Source: Pontibacter akesuensis (GTDB taxonomy: Bacteria > Bacteroidota > Bacteroidia > Cytophagales > Hymenobacteraceae). Taken from it: a stretch of 64,000 nucleotides of DNA. The notes below the pieces were generated by a model that was not told the DNA's origin, did no database searches, and saw nothing but the letters and a program-made list of their open reading frames with translations. Positions 1 through 8,985 of this stretch are shown here, in pieces. The stretch is from positions 3,410,001 to 3,474,000 of the forward strand of contig NZ_CP014766.1 of assembly GCF_001611675.1 (NCBI RefSeq), written 5' to 3'. Position 1 is the first letter of the stretch. Every line of letters starts with the position of its first letter. Made by a program: the position numbers and the translations under genes.

Positions 1-900
1 CACATACTTGTTTGCGGTTACGTCTATTGTTTTGCTCTCGCGCAGCTCGCCCTCAATTTTGTTGATCGCGCTGATCAGCTTGCTTACCTCACTCACGCGC
101 TCATTTACCTCATAGTAGGTGCCACCCGTAAGCTCGGCCAACTGCACCAGCGGCTCCGGGTTCAGCCGTGAAAGCACCACCCGTCCATCTTCGTTCTTCT
201 TAAACCCATTGTCCACAGGTATGCGGCTCCCGTCTGTCGTGCCAATGCCGACTGTGTACACCCGTATGTTTTCTTCTTTCAGCTCCTGCGCCAGTTTTTC
301 TACCTCGCCTCCAAAATCCTCCCCATCGCTTAGCAATACCAGCACCCGTGCCTTTTGCTCCTCAGCCTTGGGGTTTTCGTCCTGGCGCAGCTTCTCCAGC
401 GTTAGTCGCAGCAAAGGGGCGTAGTCGGTGCCAGAGTGGGGGAGCAGCGTTGTGCGTAGGGTCTGAGTATACAGCTGCAGGGCGTTCTGGTCGTAGGTGA
501 GGGGGCTCTGAACGTAAGCTTCGTCAGCAAACACAATCAGGCCAATACGGTCGGAGTTAAAGCGCCTAACGAGCCGCATGGTTTCCATCTTAGCCTTTTC
601 CAGCCGCGAAGGCTGCACATCGGTGGCATCCATGGACTTGGATAGGTCCACAGCAATGTACAGGTCTTTGCCAATGGTTTTGATCTCCTTCTTCATCGCC
701 CCGAACGAAGGCCCGAGGATGGCTACCACCAGCAATCCAGCGTACAGCAGCCGCAGCACAAACTTTACCCATACACCGTGCGGCCGCTGCTTAAAGAACA
801 GGGCCACCCGGCGCACGCGCAACAGATAGCCCACGTAGAGCACCACGAACAGGGTGCCGAACAGGACCTCAAGCAGGGTTAGGGTTTGATACCAGGTCAT
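1..900 (-). CDS. vWA-domain membrane protein, BatB-like (3' end beyond window)
   Basis: The minus-strand frame opens with ATG at 900 and stays open for 300 codons to the window edge, so the C-terminus is missing. Two N-terminal membrane segments (about residues 8-28 and 48-66) precede a von Willebrand A domain. The domain has a complete metal-binding MIDAS: DLSKS at 85-89, Thr158 in HSGTDY and Asp192 in LLSDGED. This arrangement is typical of the Bacteroidota BatA/BatB proteins, which sit in the inner membrane with a periplasmic vWA domain and usually lie in the moxR-batABCDE cluster linked to aerotolerance or envelope stress. The neighbouring genes of that cluster would lie left of the window. 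BatB rather than BatA is a guess from overall form. On the minus strand a TATATTTG -7-like box (957-950) lies upstream of the start, without a clear -33 element. Confidence 0.85.
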   Translation of the reverse strand, partial: MTWYQTLTLLEVLFGTLFVVLYVGYLLRVRRVALFFKQRPHGVWVKFVLRLLYAGLLVVAILGPSFGAMKKEIKTIGKDLYIAVDLSKSMDATDVQPSRLEKAKMETMRLVRRFNSDRIGLIVFADEAYVQSPLTYDQNALQLYTQTLRTTLLPHSGTDYAPLLRLTLEKLRQDENPKAEEQKARVLVLLSDGEDFGGEVEKLAQELKEENIRVYTVGIGTTDGSRIPVDNGFKKNEDGRVVLSRLNPEPLVQLAELTGGTYYEVNERVSEVSKLISAINKIEGELRESKTIDVTANKYV

Positions 901-1176
901 TTTTTACAGTAGGCAAGCCGAAATGCTATGAATAAAAAACTTGCCGGCACAAATATACGAAACGGACGCATACGAACCTGCTGCTGCCTTTATGCTACAG
1001 CCGGTAGAGCCGAAATAACGCCTGTGTGGGCAAAAGCAGGTATAAAGCTGGATGGAGTAGGCGGAAGGTGAAAATATTTCAAAAATTTTAGTTTCGGCAA
1101 GTTTTGCTGTATCAGGTACTTAAGCCGGAGCGGCAGTGGAAAGCACATTATTTAAGCAGAATTTACGCGGGAGGTG
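901..1176. other. Intergenic, no gene seen
   Basis: This is the divergent spacer between the vWA gene and the tRNA-Ser promoter. It is AT-rich in places and carries a minus-strand TATATTTG box (957-950) that could drive the vWA gene. No coding potential or strong hairpin was seen. Confidence 0.5.
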
Positions 1177-1207
1177 TTGCTATATTATGCGAGTTGTAGT
1201 ATGTTTG
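1177..1207 (+). promoter_or_regulatory. Bacteroidota-type promoter of tRNA-Ser
   Basis: TTG at 1177-1179 is followed after 20 bases by TATGTTTG at 1200-1207. This matches the Bacteroidota sigma-ABfr consensus (-33 TTG, -7 TAnnTTTG). The tRNA begins 30 bases further on. Confidence 0.7.
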
Positions 1208-1237
1208 CATTCTCTTTAGCAGGAAGAGTAAACCACT

Positions 1238-1325
<88 letters not shown>

Positions 1326-1360
1326 TGTAAGATGATGAAATAAAAAAGTTGAGAAACTTT

Positions 1361-1390
1361 TTGCAAGTCAGAAATCTTCACTTAACTTTG
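1361..1390 (+). promoter_or_regulatory. Promoter of the tRNA-Pro/tRNA-Arg unit
   Basis: TTG at 1361-1363, a 19-base spacer, then TAACTTTG at 1383-1390: a full match to the Bacteroidota -33/-7 consensus. The first tRNA starts 54 bases downstream. Confidence 0.75.
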
Positions 1391-1444
1391 CACCGCAATA
1401 AGGCAGAAGGGTTGAGAAACCAGAAGCTTTAAAGCAAAATAGTT

Positions 1445-1518
1445 CGGGGTGTAGCGTAGCCCGGTATCGCGCCACATTTGGGATGTGGAGGTCGTAGGTT
1501 CGAATCCTGCCACCCCGA
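1445..1518 (+). tRNA. tRNA-Pro(TGG)
   Basis: The acceptor arm CGGGGTG (1445-1451) pairs with CACCCCG (1511-1517), discriminator A1518. The anticodon stem CCACA/TGTGG encloses TTTGGGA, giving anticodon TGG, which reads CCN proline codons. The T-loop is GTTCGAA. CCA is not encoded. It is co-transcribed with tRNA-Arg 69 bases downstream. Confidence 0.95.
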
Positions 1519-1587
1519 CTACAAAATTTCGGAAGCAATTCCGAAATTTTTTGTTTACGGGAAGTTCACCGCTTTCCGCACAAGACT

Positions 1588-1661
1588 GGTCTCGTAGCTC
1601 AGCTGGATAGAGCAACTGCCTTCTAAGCAGTAGGTCTTTGGTTCGAATCCAAACGGGATCA
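1588..1661 (+). tRNA. tRNA-Arg(TCT)
   Basis: The acceptor GGTCTCG (1588-1594) pairs with CGGGATC (1654-1660) using two G-U pairs; discriminator A1661. The anticodon stem ACTGC/GCAGT encloses CTTCTAA, giving anticodon TCT, which reads AGA/AGG. It is the last gene of the tRNA-Pro/Arg unit and is followed at once by a strong hairpin terminator. Confidence 0.95.
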
Positions 1662-1677
1662 CATTTAACGGTATAAA

Positions 1678-1712
1678 ATGCCTCTTTACAGCTTGTAGAG
1701 AGGCATTTTTTA
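1678..1712 (+). terminator. Intrinsic terminator of the tRNA unit
   Basis: Stem ATGCCTCT (1678-1685) / AGAGGCAT (1699-1706) followed by a run of T, starting 17 bases after tRNA-Arg. Confidence 0.85.
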
Positions 1713-1715
1713 TAG

Positions 1716-1739
1716 CGTGTGCAGTATTTACTGCACACG
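1716..1739. promoter_or_regulatory. Perfect palindrome after the tRNA terminator
   Basis: CGTGTGCAGTA (1716-1726) and its exact complement TACTGCACACG (1729-1739) are separated by TT only. A further half-site TGCACACG lies at about 1763-1770. It could be an operator or a second hairpin; there is no T-run after it. No function can be assigned. Confidence 0.45.
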
Positions 1740-1770
1740 ATGCTGGAATATTGCAAAATTGCTGCACACG

Positions 1771-2053
1771 CAATCGAGCTTCAGAATGGGTATATTATAA
1801 ATGATAGTCAGCTACTGAGTATTAAAATTTCTTCATGAATCAACACACATGAAGTACAGTTATAAATCTTAGTCATTTAAAAGCCGACAGGAACGAATTC
1901 TCCTCTCCGCAGTACGCGCAATATTGGGGAGCAAAGCGCAATACGAATTTTTTAGCCTGTTGCTCCGCTTGCTGAACGTTTTAGATATCATAAGCCCTCC
2001 CGGAACGGAACATGCTATGGCTCATCTTTCTGTGTCGTATGCCATCTGCTCTA
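1771..2053. other. Intergenic, no gene seen
   Basis: AT-rich spacer between the tRNA unit and the convergent corA-like gene. No open frame with plausible coding character and no strong terminator for corA were seen. Confidence 0.4.
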
Positions 2054-2956
2054 CTACAGCCAACCTTTTCTTCTGAACCACTGGTAGATAACCAGGGTCA
2101 CAAGCCCCATAAGGGCGAGCACTGCCGGATAACCATACCTTTTCTCCAGCTCGGGCATAAATTCGAAATTCATGCCGTAGATGCCCACAATGAACGTTAG
2201 GGGCAGGAAAAAGGCGGAAAAGATGGTAAGCACTCGCATTACCTCGTTTGTTCGCTGGGAGGAGAGCGAGATATACGTGTTGATCAGGTGATTAGTGCCG
2301 TCGTTGATTTCATCGAACTGCGTCATCAGGTGGACGTACAGGTCCTTCAGGTCCTGCATTTCCGTAGGCTGAAGACCCTTCAGCTGCATGCTGCTTAGGA
2401 TTACTTCCGAGAGGCGGAGGACCCGTCTACACACGGTGGCCTTGCGCTTAAGGTGGTAGAGCCCTCTTGTCAAGGGAGGCATTTGCTGGTTCAGGAAAGT
2501 TTTCGCCTCGTAGTAGTCCAGCTCCTCGGCCAGGCTGTGGGCCGGGGCCACATACGTTCTTAGGGCGGCTTTGAGGAGCTTGGGTAGCAGGTCAGCGGTT
2601 GTCTGAACCTGTGCCGCCCCGACATACTTTTCCTTGACCCCATCGATGAGCCCGGTGGGAAGGCGGTGGATCGTAATTAGAAATTCCTTGGAGTAGAAGA
2701 GGGCGATCTTATTGGTAAGCTCCTGTATTGTGTCGGCCTCCCGGTGCGCCTCGCTGTCAAAGACGCGTACAATCATGAAAACGGCCAGGCCGAAGTCCTC
2801 ATACTTAGGCAGGTGCTCGGGCTGGAGGGCGTCTACGACAGAAGAACGGTGCAGCCCGAACTGCTCGGCCACCTCCTGCAGTTCCTCAGCTGAGGGGTTT
2901 TCAAAATCAATCCATTGCCAGCCGGAGCTCTCCAGCGAAACAAGCGTTCTTTTCAT
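2054..2956 (-). CDS. CorA-family divalent cation transporter
   Basis: 300 aa from ATG at 2956. The open frame extends 25 codons further upstream, but family alignment favours this start. CorA proteins form pentameric inner-membrane channels for Mg2+ (some Co2+/Ni2+/Zn2+). The long soluble alpha/beta N-terminal domain is followed by two C-terminal membrane helices. The signature YGMN sits at about residues 260-263 just after the first helix, and the basic tail (FRRKGWL) follows the second. The length matches the family (about 300-320 aa). It is transcribed alone, towards the tRNA unit. Substrate choice (Mg2+ versus Zn2+ export by ZntB-like members) cannot be read from the sequence. Confidence 0.92.
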   Translation of the reverse strand: MKRTLVSLESSGWQWIDFENPSAEELQEVAEQFGLHRSSVVDALQPEHLPKYEDFGLAVFMIVRVFDSEAHREADTIQELTNKIALFYSKEFLITIHRLPTGLIDGVKEKYVGAAQVQTTADLLPKLLKAALRTYVAPAHSLAEELDYYEAKTFLNQQMPPLTRGLYHLKRKATVCRRVLRLSEVILSSMQLKGLQPTEMQDLKDLYVHLMTQFDEINDGTNHLINTYISLSSQRTNEVMRVLTIFSAFFLPLTFIVGIYGMNFEFMPELEKRYGYPAVLALMGLVTLVIYQWFRRKGWL

Positions 2957-3191
2957 AAGATAGGCACTATCAAACCAGGTGCAATATAGCACAAACGAAA
3001 TTATAGCCTCGGCCACTACCACCTTCGGCACTTTACATTAGGTGCTGCGGCTACGCGCTACCGGGTGGATACCTTCTAGCGCAGTATCCATGCCCTTGCT
3101 TTACACCTGGAGCAGGACCGAGGCATTACCTTTGTTTATTTGAAGTGTCGGCTGCAACGATTCTGTCAGCGGCTTTTCGGCCCGTCTTGGG

Positions 3192-3623
3192 CTAGCCGGG
3201 CGGGGATGCTTTCTGTGCGGTCGAAAGGCTTCGTAGCGCTTCGATTAATTCTTGCTCTTTCGTGTGTGTTATGTCCAGTCGCTGCGCGATGCTGCCTGTA
3301 TGGGAAGAAATTTCCAGTGTCTTCACGGTGGAAAAGTAGAAGAGCGCGCAAAAGACGGGCAGGCTTGCTAGGGCAAGGTGAACGCCCTCCGCTCTTCCGG
3401 CCAACTGGGACAGCAGCGCCAGCGTAAGGGCTGCTGCCACCTCGATGAGCCAGGAGGCTCGCCGGCGGTGTACCACATCGCAGCCGACGACGTGCCGGAG
3501 GAAAACGTGCCGGGTGTACATGTTAGTCGCCTCTTCCGTCCGCTGACAGACGCGCAGGTTGGTCAGCACGATCTCCCCTCCCAAGGCAGTGAGCACTATT
3601 TCTTCTCCCTTTAGTAAATGCAT
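3192..3623 (-). CDS. Small membrane protein with PH-like beginning
   Basis: 143 aa, unrecognised by name. The N-terminus (MHLLKGEEIVLTALGGEIVL then TNLRVC) has the beta-hairpin look of bacterial PH-type membrane proteins, in which TNxR introduces a second strand. Two hydrophobic helices (about residues 60-75 and 83-98) are followed by a helical cytosolic tail with the ITHTKEQELIEALRS pattern. It is probably an inner-membrane protein of unknown role. It stands alone between the corA-like gene and an AT-rich spacer. The frame keeps protein-like composition throughout; the opposite-strand frames do not. Confidence 0.6.
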   Translation of the reverse strand: MHLLKGEEIVLTALGGEIVLTNLRVCQRTEEATNMYTRHVFLRHVVGCDVVHRRRASWLIEVAAALTLALLSQLAGRAEGVHLALASLPVFCALFYFSTVKTLEISSHTGSIAQRLDITHTKEQELIEALRSLSTAQKASPPG

Positions 3624-4037
3624 GGGGTCTAACTGTGATTTTAAGGCCTTAACCGTTAATGAATTGCTAGGAGCCTAAAAAATGAAATCGAAGTGTACCA
3701 TAAAACAGGCTCCCGCAACTTTTCAAAATAATACTGCTTTTCTTGTCGAAGGGATATTATATGCTTGAAAATAAATGAATTACCGTGGGATGCATAGCCG
3801 GTACCATTCCCGTTTTAGTACATCAACGCGTTGTCTTTCCACTGATCCATTAATATGATACGGCTTTGTTTTATAAGTCGAATAGGCTTTTTTGTGCAAG
3901 GTCTGGCTTGGGTTTCGAAAAAGAATGTACTCACCCCGGGGGAGTGACCACCTGTCCCAAGTTCTGTGGGAGTCCGTGCTAAAAATTATTAATGCGCTGC
4001 TGTTGCTTTAGATAGAGCTAAGCGCTTCCTTTGCTGC
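3624..4037. other. Intergenic, no gene seen
   Basis: About 410 bases of AT-rich spacer between divergent small genes. I saw no consensus promoter, hairpin or credible open frame. Confidence 0.4.
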
Positions 4038-4397
4038 ATGATACCCACAGGCATGCCTTTCCTGAAAAAGCTGACACTCCTACTCACCGTGCTGCTGTGC
4101 AGTGTGCTGGTGCTGGGCTTGCCTGTCGTTTCCCAGGCGGCAGTCCCCGGGGATCTTTCAGTTATAAGTGCCGTTGACAATGATGAGGACGTTCCTTTCG
4201 CATTTAATGCCGGTGAGACCACTCCTGGTGATCCTGAAGGGGTGCTGCAGCTGGATAAAATGGTTTTCGGCCTCCTTTTCAAAGCTATCCTGCAGCAGGT
4301 TCACCCCGAGCAAAGCAACTCGACCGCCCTGCCTCTTCAGCATCAAACGGCCCTTAGGCTTTACAGTCTAACTTCCATTCTCACAAAAGGCCCCTAG
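4038..4397 (+). CDS. Small secreted or anchored hypothetical protein
   Basis: 119 aa (or 114 aa from ATG at 4053). A clear signal peptide (basic start, about 20 hydrophobic residues, then VSQAA cleavage-like site) leads into an acidic, Pro/Gly-rich segment and a C-terminal amphipathic part. No family is recognised. It lies 100 bases upstream of the DedA gene, at the head of the transporter run. In position and size it resembles the small exported protein at 8986-9345, although the sequences are not clearly related. An exported accessory protein is possible, but nothing shows a function. Confidence 0.5.
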   Translation: MIPTGMPFLKKLTLLLTVLLCSVLVLGLPVVSQAAVPGDLSVISAVDNDEDVPFAFNAGETTPGDPEGVLQLDKMVFGLLFKAILQQVHPEQSNSTALPLQHQTALRLYSLTSILTKGP

Positions 4398-4499
4398 TCC
4401 CTTTTCCTATCCTCTTTTACGGGTATTGGCGCCTGTTTCCCTATAGGGGAGCTGTGTGGCCTGTCCTGCTATCTTATCATTTTATTTAAGGGTACGTGT

Positions 4500-5153
4500 A
4501 TGGAGCTGTTAGGGCACCTGGTCGATTTTGTGCTGCACATCGATCTTCATTTAGTGGACCTGTTGCGGGAATACCAAGATTGGATCTACCTCATTCTTTT
4601 TCTTATCATCTTCTGTGAAACGGGCCTGGTGGTTACTCCGTTCCTGCCGGGGGATTCGCTGCTGTTTGCCATCGGTGCCCTGGCGGCCCTACCGGCTTCC
4701 GGGTTAAATGTGCTGTGGCTTCTGGGCCTGCTTATCGTAGCTGCCGTTCTGGGTGACTCCTTCAACTACCTGACGGGCATTAAGCTGGGCGGCCGGTTCT
4801 ACAGCAAGGACAAGTGGTTTCTCAAGCAGGCGCACTTGATGCAGGCAGAGCGGTTTTACGCCCGATATGGCGGCCGTACTCTTATCTATGCCCGCTTCAT
4901 TCCGATCGTGCGCACCTTTGCGCCCTTTGTGGCGGGCATGGGCAGGATGAACTACAGGCGCTTTCTCTACTTTAACGTGGTAGGCGCACTGCTCTGGGTT
5001 GTCTTCTTTATCCTAATCGGGTATATGTTCGGCAACATGCCCATTGTCCGGAAAAACTTCTCCCTTCTGGTGCTGGGCATCATTGGCATTTCGATGCTTC
5101 CCCCTGTGCTCACGGTTCTACGGCAGCGGTTCAGTCCATCAAAGCAGGTCTAA
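4500..5153 (+). CDS. DedA-family membrane protein
   Basis: 217 aa. DedA/Tvp38 proteins are inner-membrane, proton-coupled flippases, several of them linked to undecaprenyl-phosphate or phosphatidylethanolamine recycling and to pH or antimicrobial tolerance. Visible marks: re-entrant loop beginning ETGLVVTPFLPGDSLLF, GDSFNYLTG with the G-D-x-x-x-Y pattern, and the second loop YARFIPIVRTFAPFVAG containing the conserved F/YxRxxPxxR...P..AG motif, then two C-terminal helices. The length is typical. It starts the co-directional transporter run and is followed after 45 bases by kup. The exact lipid substrate is unknown. Confidence 0.93.
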   Translation: MELLGHLVDFVLHIDLHLVDLLREYQDWIYLILFLIIFCETGLVVTPFLPGDSLLFAIGALAALPASGLNVLWLLGLLIVAAVLGDSFNYLTGIKLGGRFYSKDKWFLKQAHLMQAERFYARYGGRTLIYARFIPIVRTFAPFVAGMGRMNYRRFLYFNVVGALLWVVFFILIGYMFGNMPIVRKNFSLLVLGIIGISMLPPVLTVLRQRFSPSKQV

Positions 5154-5198
5154 CGGCTTTAAAAAAAGAAGCTTCTACTATTTATCCTTTTTAAAAGT

Positions 5199-7136
5199 AT
5201 GTCATCTAAAGCGCCGGCTGTTACATCGGCTGGATTGTTGATTTCACTGGGCATCATTTACGGCGACATCGGCACTTCGCCGCTGTACGTGATGAAGGCT
5301 ATTGTTGGAGACGCACCCATCTCTCAGATACTGGTGTATGGGGGCATCTCCTGCGTCTTCTGGACCCTGACCCTGCAGACGACGCTGAAGTACGTGCTAC
5401 TGACGCTGCAGGCCGATAACAACGGCGAGGGCGGCATTTTTTCCCTGTACACGCTGATCCGCCGCCGGGCAGCCTGGCTCATCGTGCCTGCCATGCTGGG
5501 AGGCGCCGCGCTGCTGGCGGATGGCATTATCACGCCGCCGATCTCCATCTCCTCGGCCATCGAGGGCCTCCGGATTCTGTATCCGGACATACCCACTGTG
5601 CCCATCGTGCTTGCGATACTGACGGTGCTGTTTCTGATGCAGAGCTTCGGGACGCAGGTGGTGGGCAAATTGTTTGGCCCGGTGATGCTGCTCTGGTTTT
5701 CCATGCTGAGTAGCCTGGGATTGTTTTCGTTGCTGCAGTATCCTGAGATCCTGAAGGCACTCAACCCTTTCTACGCCTACCAGCTGCTGGCAAACTACCC
5801 GGGTGGGTTCTGGCTGCTGGGGGCGGTCTTTCTCTGCACAACCGGTGCTGAAGCGCTTTACTCGGACCTGGGGCACTGCGGCCGCCCGAACATCAGGCTA
5901 AGCTGGACGTTTGTTAAGAGCTGCCTGTTGCTCAATTACCTGGGTCAGGGAGCTTGGCTCATGACACTGGAGAGGCAATACCTGAGCCAGAACCCTTTCT
6001 ATGGAATCATGCCTTCCTGGTTTCTACTGCCGGGAATAGCCATTGCCACCCTGGCGGCCATCATTGCCAGCCAGGCACTTATATCAGGTTCTTTCACCCT
6101 TATCAGCGAAGCGATCCGCCTCAACCTGTGGCCGCGGGTAAAGCTCGTGTATCCCACTAACCTGAAAGGGCAGCTTTATATTCCCAGCATAAACTGGTTG
6201 CTATGGCTGGGCTGTGTGGGTGTGGTGCTGTATTTCAGGGAGTCCGAGAATATGGAGGCCGCCTATGGTCTGGCCATCACCATGGCTATGCTCTCGACCA
6301 CCATTCTTATGGCGTACTACCTCTACGCTAAGTATAAGTCAAAGTCCGTTTCTGTCTTGTTCCTGGCAGTTTACCTGGTGATAGAATGTTCTTTTCTGAT
6401 TGCCAACCTTAGCAAGTTCCCGCATGGAGGCTGGGTCTCTTTGCTGATCGCCTTGCTGCTACTGGGTGTCATGTACACCTGGATCCGTGCCTTCCACATC
6501 AAGCGAAGCCTGACTGAGTACGTGCGCCTGAAGTACTATGTGCCGGCCCTGCAGGAGCTAAGCGCCGATGCCTCTGTTCCCAAGTATGCCACACACTTGG
6601 TCTTCATGACAAGCGCACCTGACCCGAAGAAGCTGGAGTCAAAAGTGATTTACTCCATCTTCCAGAAACGACCGAAACGAGCGGACATATACTGGTTCAT
6701 TCATGTGGATACGACCGATGCGCCTTACACCGCCGAGTACAAAGTTCGCCACATAGCGCCTGGAGATGTGATCCGGATTGACTTCAAACTCGGCTTTCGG
6801 GTAGAGCAGCGCATTAACCTGTTTTTCCGGAAAGTGGTGGAGGAGTTGGTGGAGAAGGGGGAGGTGGACATCACAAGCCGGTATCCGTCCCTGAGCAGGC
6901 AGCACCTGATAGGCGACTTCAGGTTCGTGGTACTGGAAAAATACCTTTCCGTGGAGAATGACCTGCCGTTTGTGAAGCGGGTGATCATGCAATGGTACTT
7001 CAGCATCAAGGAGTTCACCAGCACAGAGGCCAAGTGGTTTGGACTCGACACCAGCTCAGTGAAGGTGGAGAAGGTGCCTTTAATCATACGGCCGGCTAAA
7101 CTGCCCGACCTGACCAGAATTCCAACGACAGCATGA
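5199..7136 (+). CDS. kup: Kup-family potassium uptake protein
   Basis: 645 aa. Kup/HAK/KT transporters take up K+ with H+ across the inner membrane. The N-terminus carries the signature GIIYGDIGTSPLYVMKA in the first helix, then ADNNGEGGIFSLYTLIRR and the GDGxITPxISI-type loop (here ADGIITPPISISSAIEG). Twelve hydrophobic segments are followed by a cytosolic C-terminal domain of about 200 residues. The length is normal for the family. It follows the dedA-like gene by 45 bases and precedes an APC permease by about 100 bases, so co-transcription is plausible. Beside other proton-coupled carriers it fits a role in K+/pH and membrane-potential balance (inference). Confidence 0.95.
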   Translation: MSSKAPAVTSAGLLISLGIIYGDIGTSPLYVMKAIVGDAPISQILVYGGISCVFWTLTLQTTLKYVLLTLQADNNGEGGIFSLYTLIRRRAAWLIVPAMLGGAALLADGIITPPISISSAIEGLRILYPDIPTVPIVLAILTVLFLMQSFGTQVVGKLFGPVMLLWFSMLSSLGLFSLLQYPEILKALNPFYAYQLLANYPGGFWLLGAVFLCTTGAEALYSDLGHCGRPNIRLSWTFVKSCLLLNYLGQGAWLMTLERQYLSQNPFYGIMPSWFLLPGIAIATLAAIIASQALISGSFTLISEAIRLNLWPRVKLVYPTNLKGQLYIPSINWLLWLGCVGVVLYFRESENMEAAYGLAITMAMLSTTILMAYYLYAKYKSKSVSVLFLAVYLVIECSFLIANLSKFPHGGWVSLLIALLLLGVMYTWIRAFHIKRSLTEYVRLKYYVPALQELSADASVPKYATHLVFMTSAPDPKKLESKVIYSIFQKRPKRADIYWFIHVDTTDAPYTAEYKVRHIAPGDVIRIDFKLGFRVEQRINLFFRKVVEELVEKGEVDITSRYPSLSRQHLIGDFRFVVLEKYLSVENDLPFVKRVIMQWYFSIKEFTSTEAKWFGLDTSSVKVEKVPLIIRPAKLPDLTRIPTTA

Positions 7137-7239
7137 AGAACGGATTTTCTACCCCGGAACAATTTTACGATGCACACGCAATAGGGATATTAATATGAAA
7201 CAAGCACAAGCAGTAAAGCAAGGCGCTAGGAGTAATCAC

Positions 7240-8955
7240 ATGCAGAACCTTACCCGCCGCAAAAGTGTCGCGGCACTGCAGGCGGACTATGCCACGGCAG
7301 GTGATGTGCACGGCAACGACCTGGTGCGCACGCTCCGCCTGCGAGACCTGGTAGCCTTTGGCATCGCCGCCATCATTGGTGCCGGCATCTTCAGCACCAT
7401 CGGAAATGCCAGTGCCGCCGGTGGGCCGGGTGTCTCGCTGCTTTTTATCTTCACGGCTATCGCCTGCGGTTTTTCGGCCTTGTGCTATGCGCAGTTTGCC
7501 TCTACCATTCCTGTGTCCGGGAGCGCCTATACGTACGCCTACGCCACCTTCGGTGAGTTGGTCGCTTGGATTATTGGGTGGGACTTGCTCATGGAGTATG
7601 CTATCGGCAACATCGCCGTGGCCATCTCCTGGTCAGACTATTTTACAGCCGTTCTGCGTGGTGTGGGGCTGGGCATACCGGAGTACCTGACCATGGATTA
7701 CCTAAGCGCCATGCGTGGCCACGAAGCAGCACAGGGAATGCTGGCGCAGGGACAGGCCTTCGTCTCGCTGCCGACGGGGATGCAGCAAGCGTTTAACGCC
7801 TGGCAGCAGGCACCTGCTCTCGGTGGGATACGGCTTGTGGCTGACTTTCCGGCACTCGCCATTACGGTCCTTATCACCTATCTGGTTTACATCGGCATCA
7901 AGGAGTCAAAACGGACGGCGAACATCCTGGTGCTGCTGAAACTGATCGTCATTCTGCTGGTCATCACGGTAGGGGCGTTTTATGTGCAGGCAGATAACTG
8001 GACACCGTTTGCGCCAAACGGGATAACGGGTATCCTGAAAGGCGTATCGGCCGTCTTCTTCGCTTACATCGGGTTTGATGCCATCTCCACCACCGCCGAA
8101 GAATGCGAGAACCCGCAGCGGGACCTGCCAAGGGCGATGGTGTACACGCTTATTATTTGCACGGTGCTGTATGTGATACTGGCGCTGGTCCTCACGGGTA
8201 TGGTCCCTTACACTGAGCTGGCCGTTGGCGATCCGCTTTCCTTTGTGTTCGCGCGCGTAGGTCTTGATTTTATGGCAGGAATCGTAGCTGTCAGCGCCAT
8301 TATTGCCATGGCCAGCGTATTGCTGGTGTTCCAGTATGGGCAGCCCCGTATCTGGATGGCCATGAGCCGGGACGGCTTGCTGCCGGGTGCCTTCTCCCGC
8401 ATTCACCCAAAGCACAAAACACCCTACTTTGCCACCATCGTTACGGGTATTGTGGTGGCTGTGCCTGCCCTGTTCATGAACCTGACAGAGGTAACGGACC
8501 TGACAAGCATCGGAACCCTCTTTGCCTTCGTGCTGGTATGTGGCGGTATTCTGGTCCTGGACCACAGGCAGGGCACAACACAGGCCAACAAAGGGTTCAA
8601 GGTTCCCTACATCAACGGCAAGTTTGTACTGCCCTTTATACTTGCGGCGCTTTCAGTTATACTGCTGCACTACAACACGCAGGCAATCGACTCGTTCTTC
8701 ATCCTCGCCGGTGGTTGGGACGCGCTACAGCACAAGTTGCCGATGCTGGGGTTCCTGGCAGTGGTGGCCGTGATGACAGTGCTCACCTTTCGAAAGAACC
8801 TATCGCTTATTCCGGTGCTGGGACTGCTCACCAACCTGTACCTGATGTCGGAGTTGGGCATCACCAACTGGAGCCGCTTTCTAGCGTGGCTGGCACTGGG
8901 TCTTGTGATCTACTTTGCCTACGGCTACCGCAAAAGCAAGCTGAACATCCGCTAA
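7240..8955 (+). CDS. APC-superfamily amino acid permease (CAT-type), first copy
   Basis: 571 aa from ATG 7240. An in-frame ATG at 7195 would add 15 residues, but the 7240 start has AGGAG 7 bases upstream and matches the family N-terminus (RRKSVAALQ...). The first helix motif AAIIGAGIFSTIGNA is the backbone substrate-binding G-x-G segment of cationic-amino-acid-type APC carriers. PVSGSAYTYAYATFGE and WIIGWDLLMEYAIG follow, as in YfnA/CAT proteins. 12-14 membrane segments are expected. It probably moves amino acids by proton symport or exchange; the substrate is not readable. A paralogue sharing these motifs lies 500 bases downstream (9477-10967). Confidence 0.9.
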   Translation: MQNLTRRKSVAALQADYATAGDVHGNDLVRTLRLRDLVAFGIAAIIGAGIFSTIGNASAAGGPGVSLLFIFTAIACGFSALCYAQFASTIPVSGSAYTYAYATFGELVAWIIGWDLLMEYAIGNIAVAISWSDYFTAVLRGVGLGIPEYLTMDYLSAMRGHEAAQGMLAQGQAFVSLPTGMQQAFNAWQQAPALGGIRLVADFPALAITVLITYLVYIGIKESKRTANILVLLKLIVILLVITVGAFYVQADNWTPFAPNGITGILKGVSAVFFAYIGFDAISTTAEECENPQRDLPRAMVYTLIICTVLYVILALVLTGMVPYTELAVGDPLSFVFARVGLDFMAGIVAVSAIIAMASVLLVFQYGQPRIWMAMSRDGLLPGAFSRIHPKHKTPYFATIVTGIVVAVPALFMNLTEVTDLTSIGTLFAFVLVCGGILVLDHRQGTTQANKGFKVPYINGKFVLPFILAALSVILLHYNTQAIDSFFILAGGWDALQHKLPMLGFLAVVAVMTVLTFRKNLSLIPVLGLLTNLYLMSELGITNWSRFLAWLALGLVIYFAYGYRKSKLNIR

Positions 8956-8985
8956 CCAGACAGGGCACCGAATAACCGTTTCCCC

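Noticed and set aside
1897..1910. CCTCTCCGC shared with the 3' end of tRNA-Ser, as a possible att site
   Set aside because: Only 9 bases match, and no integrase or mobile genes lie between the copies.
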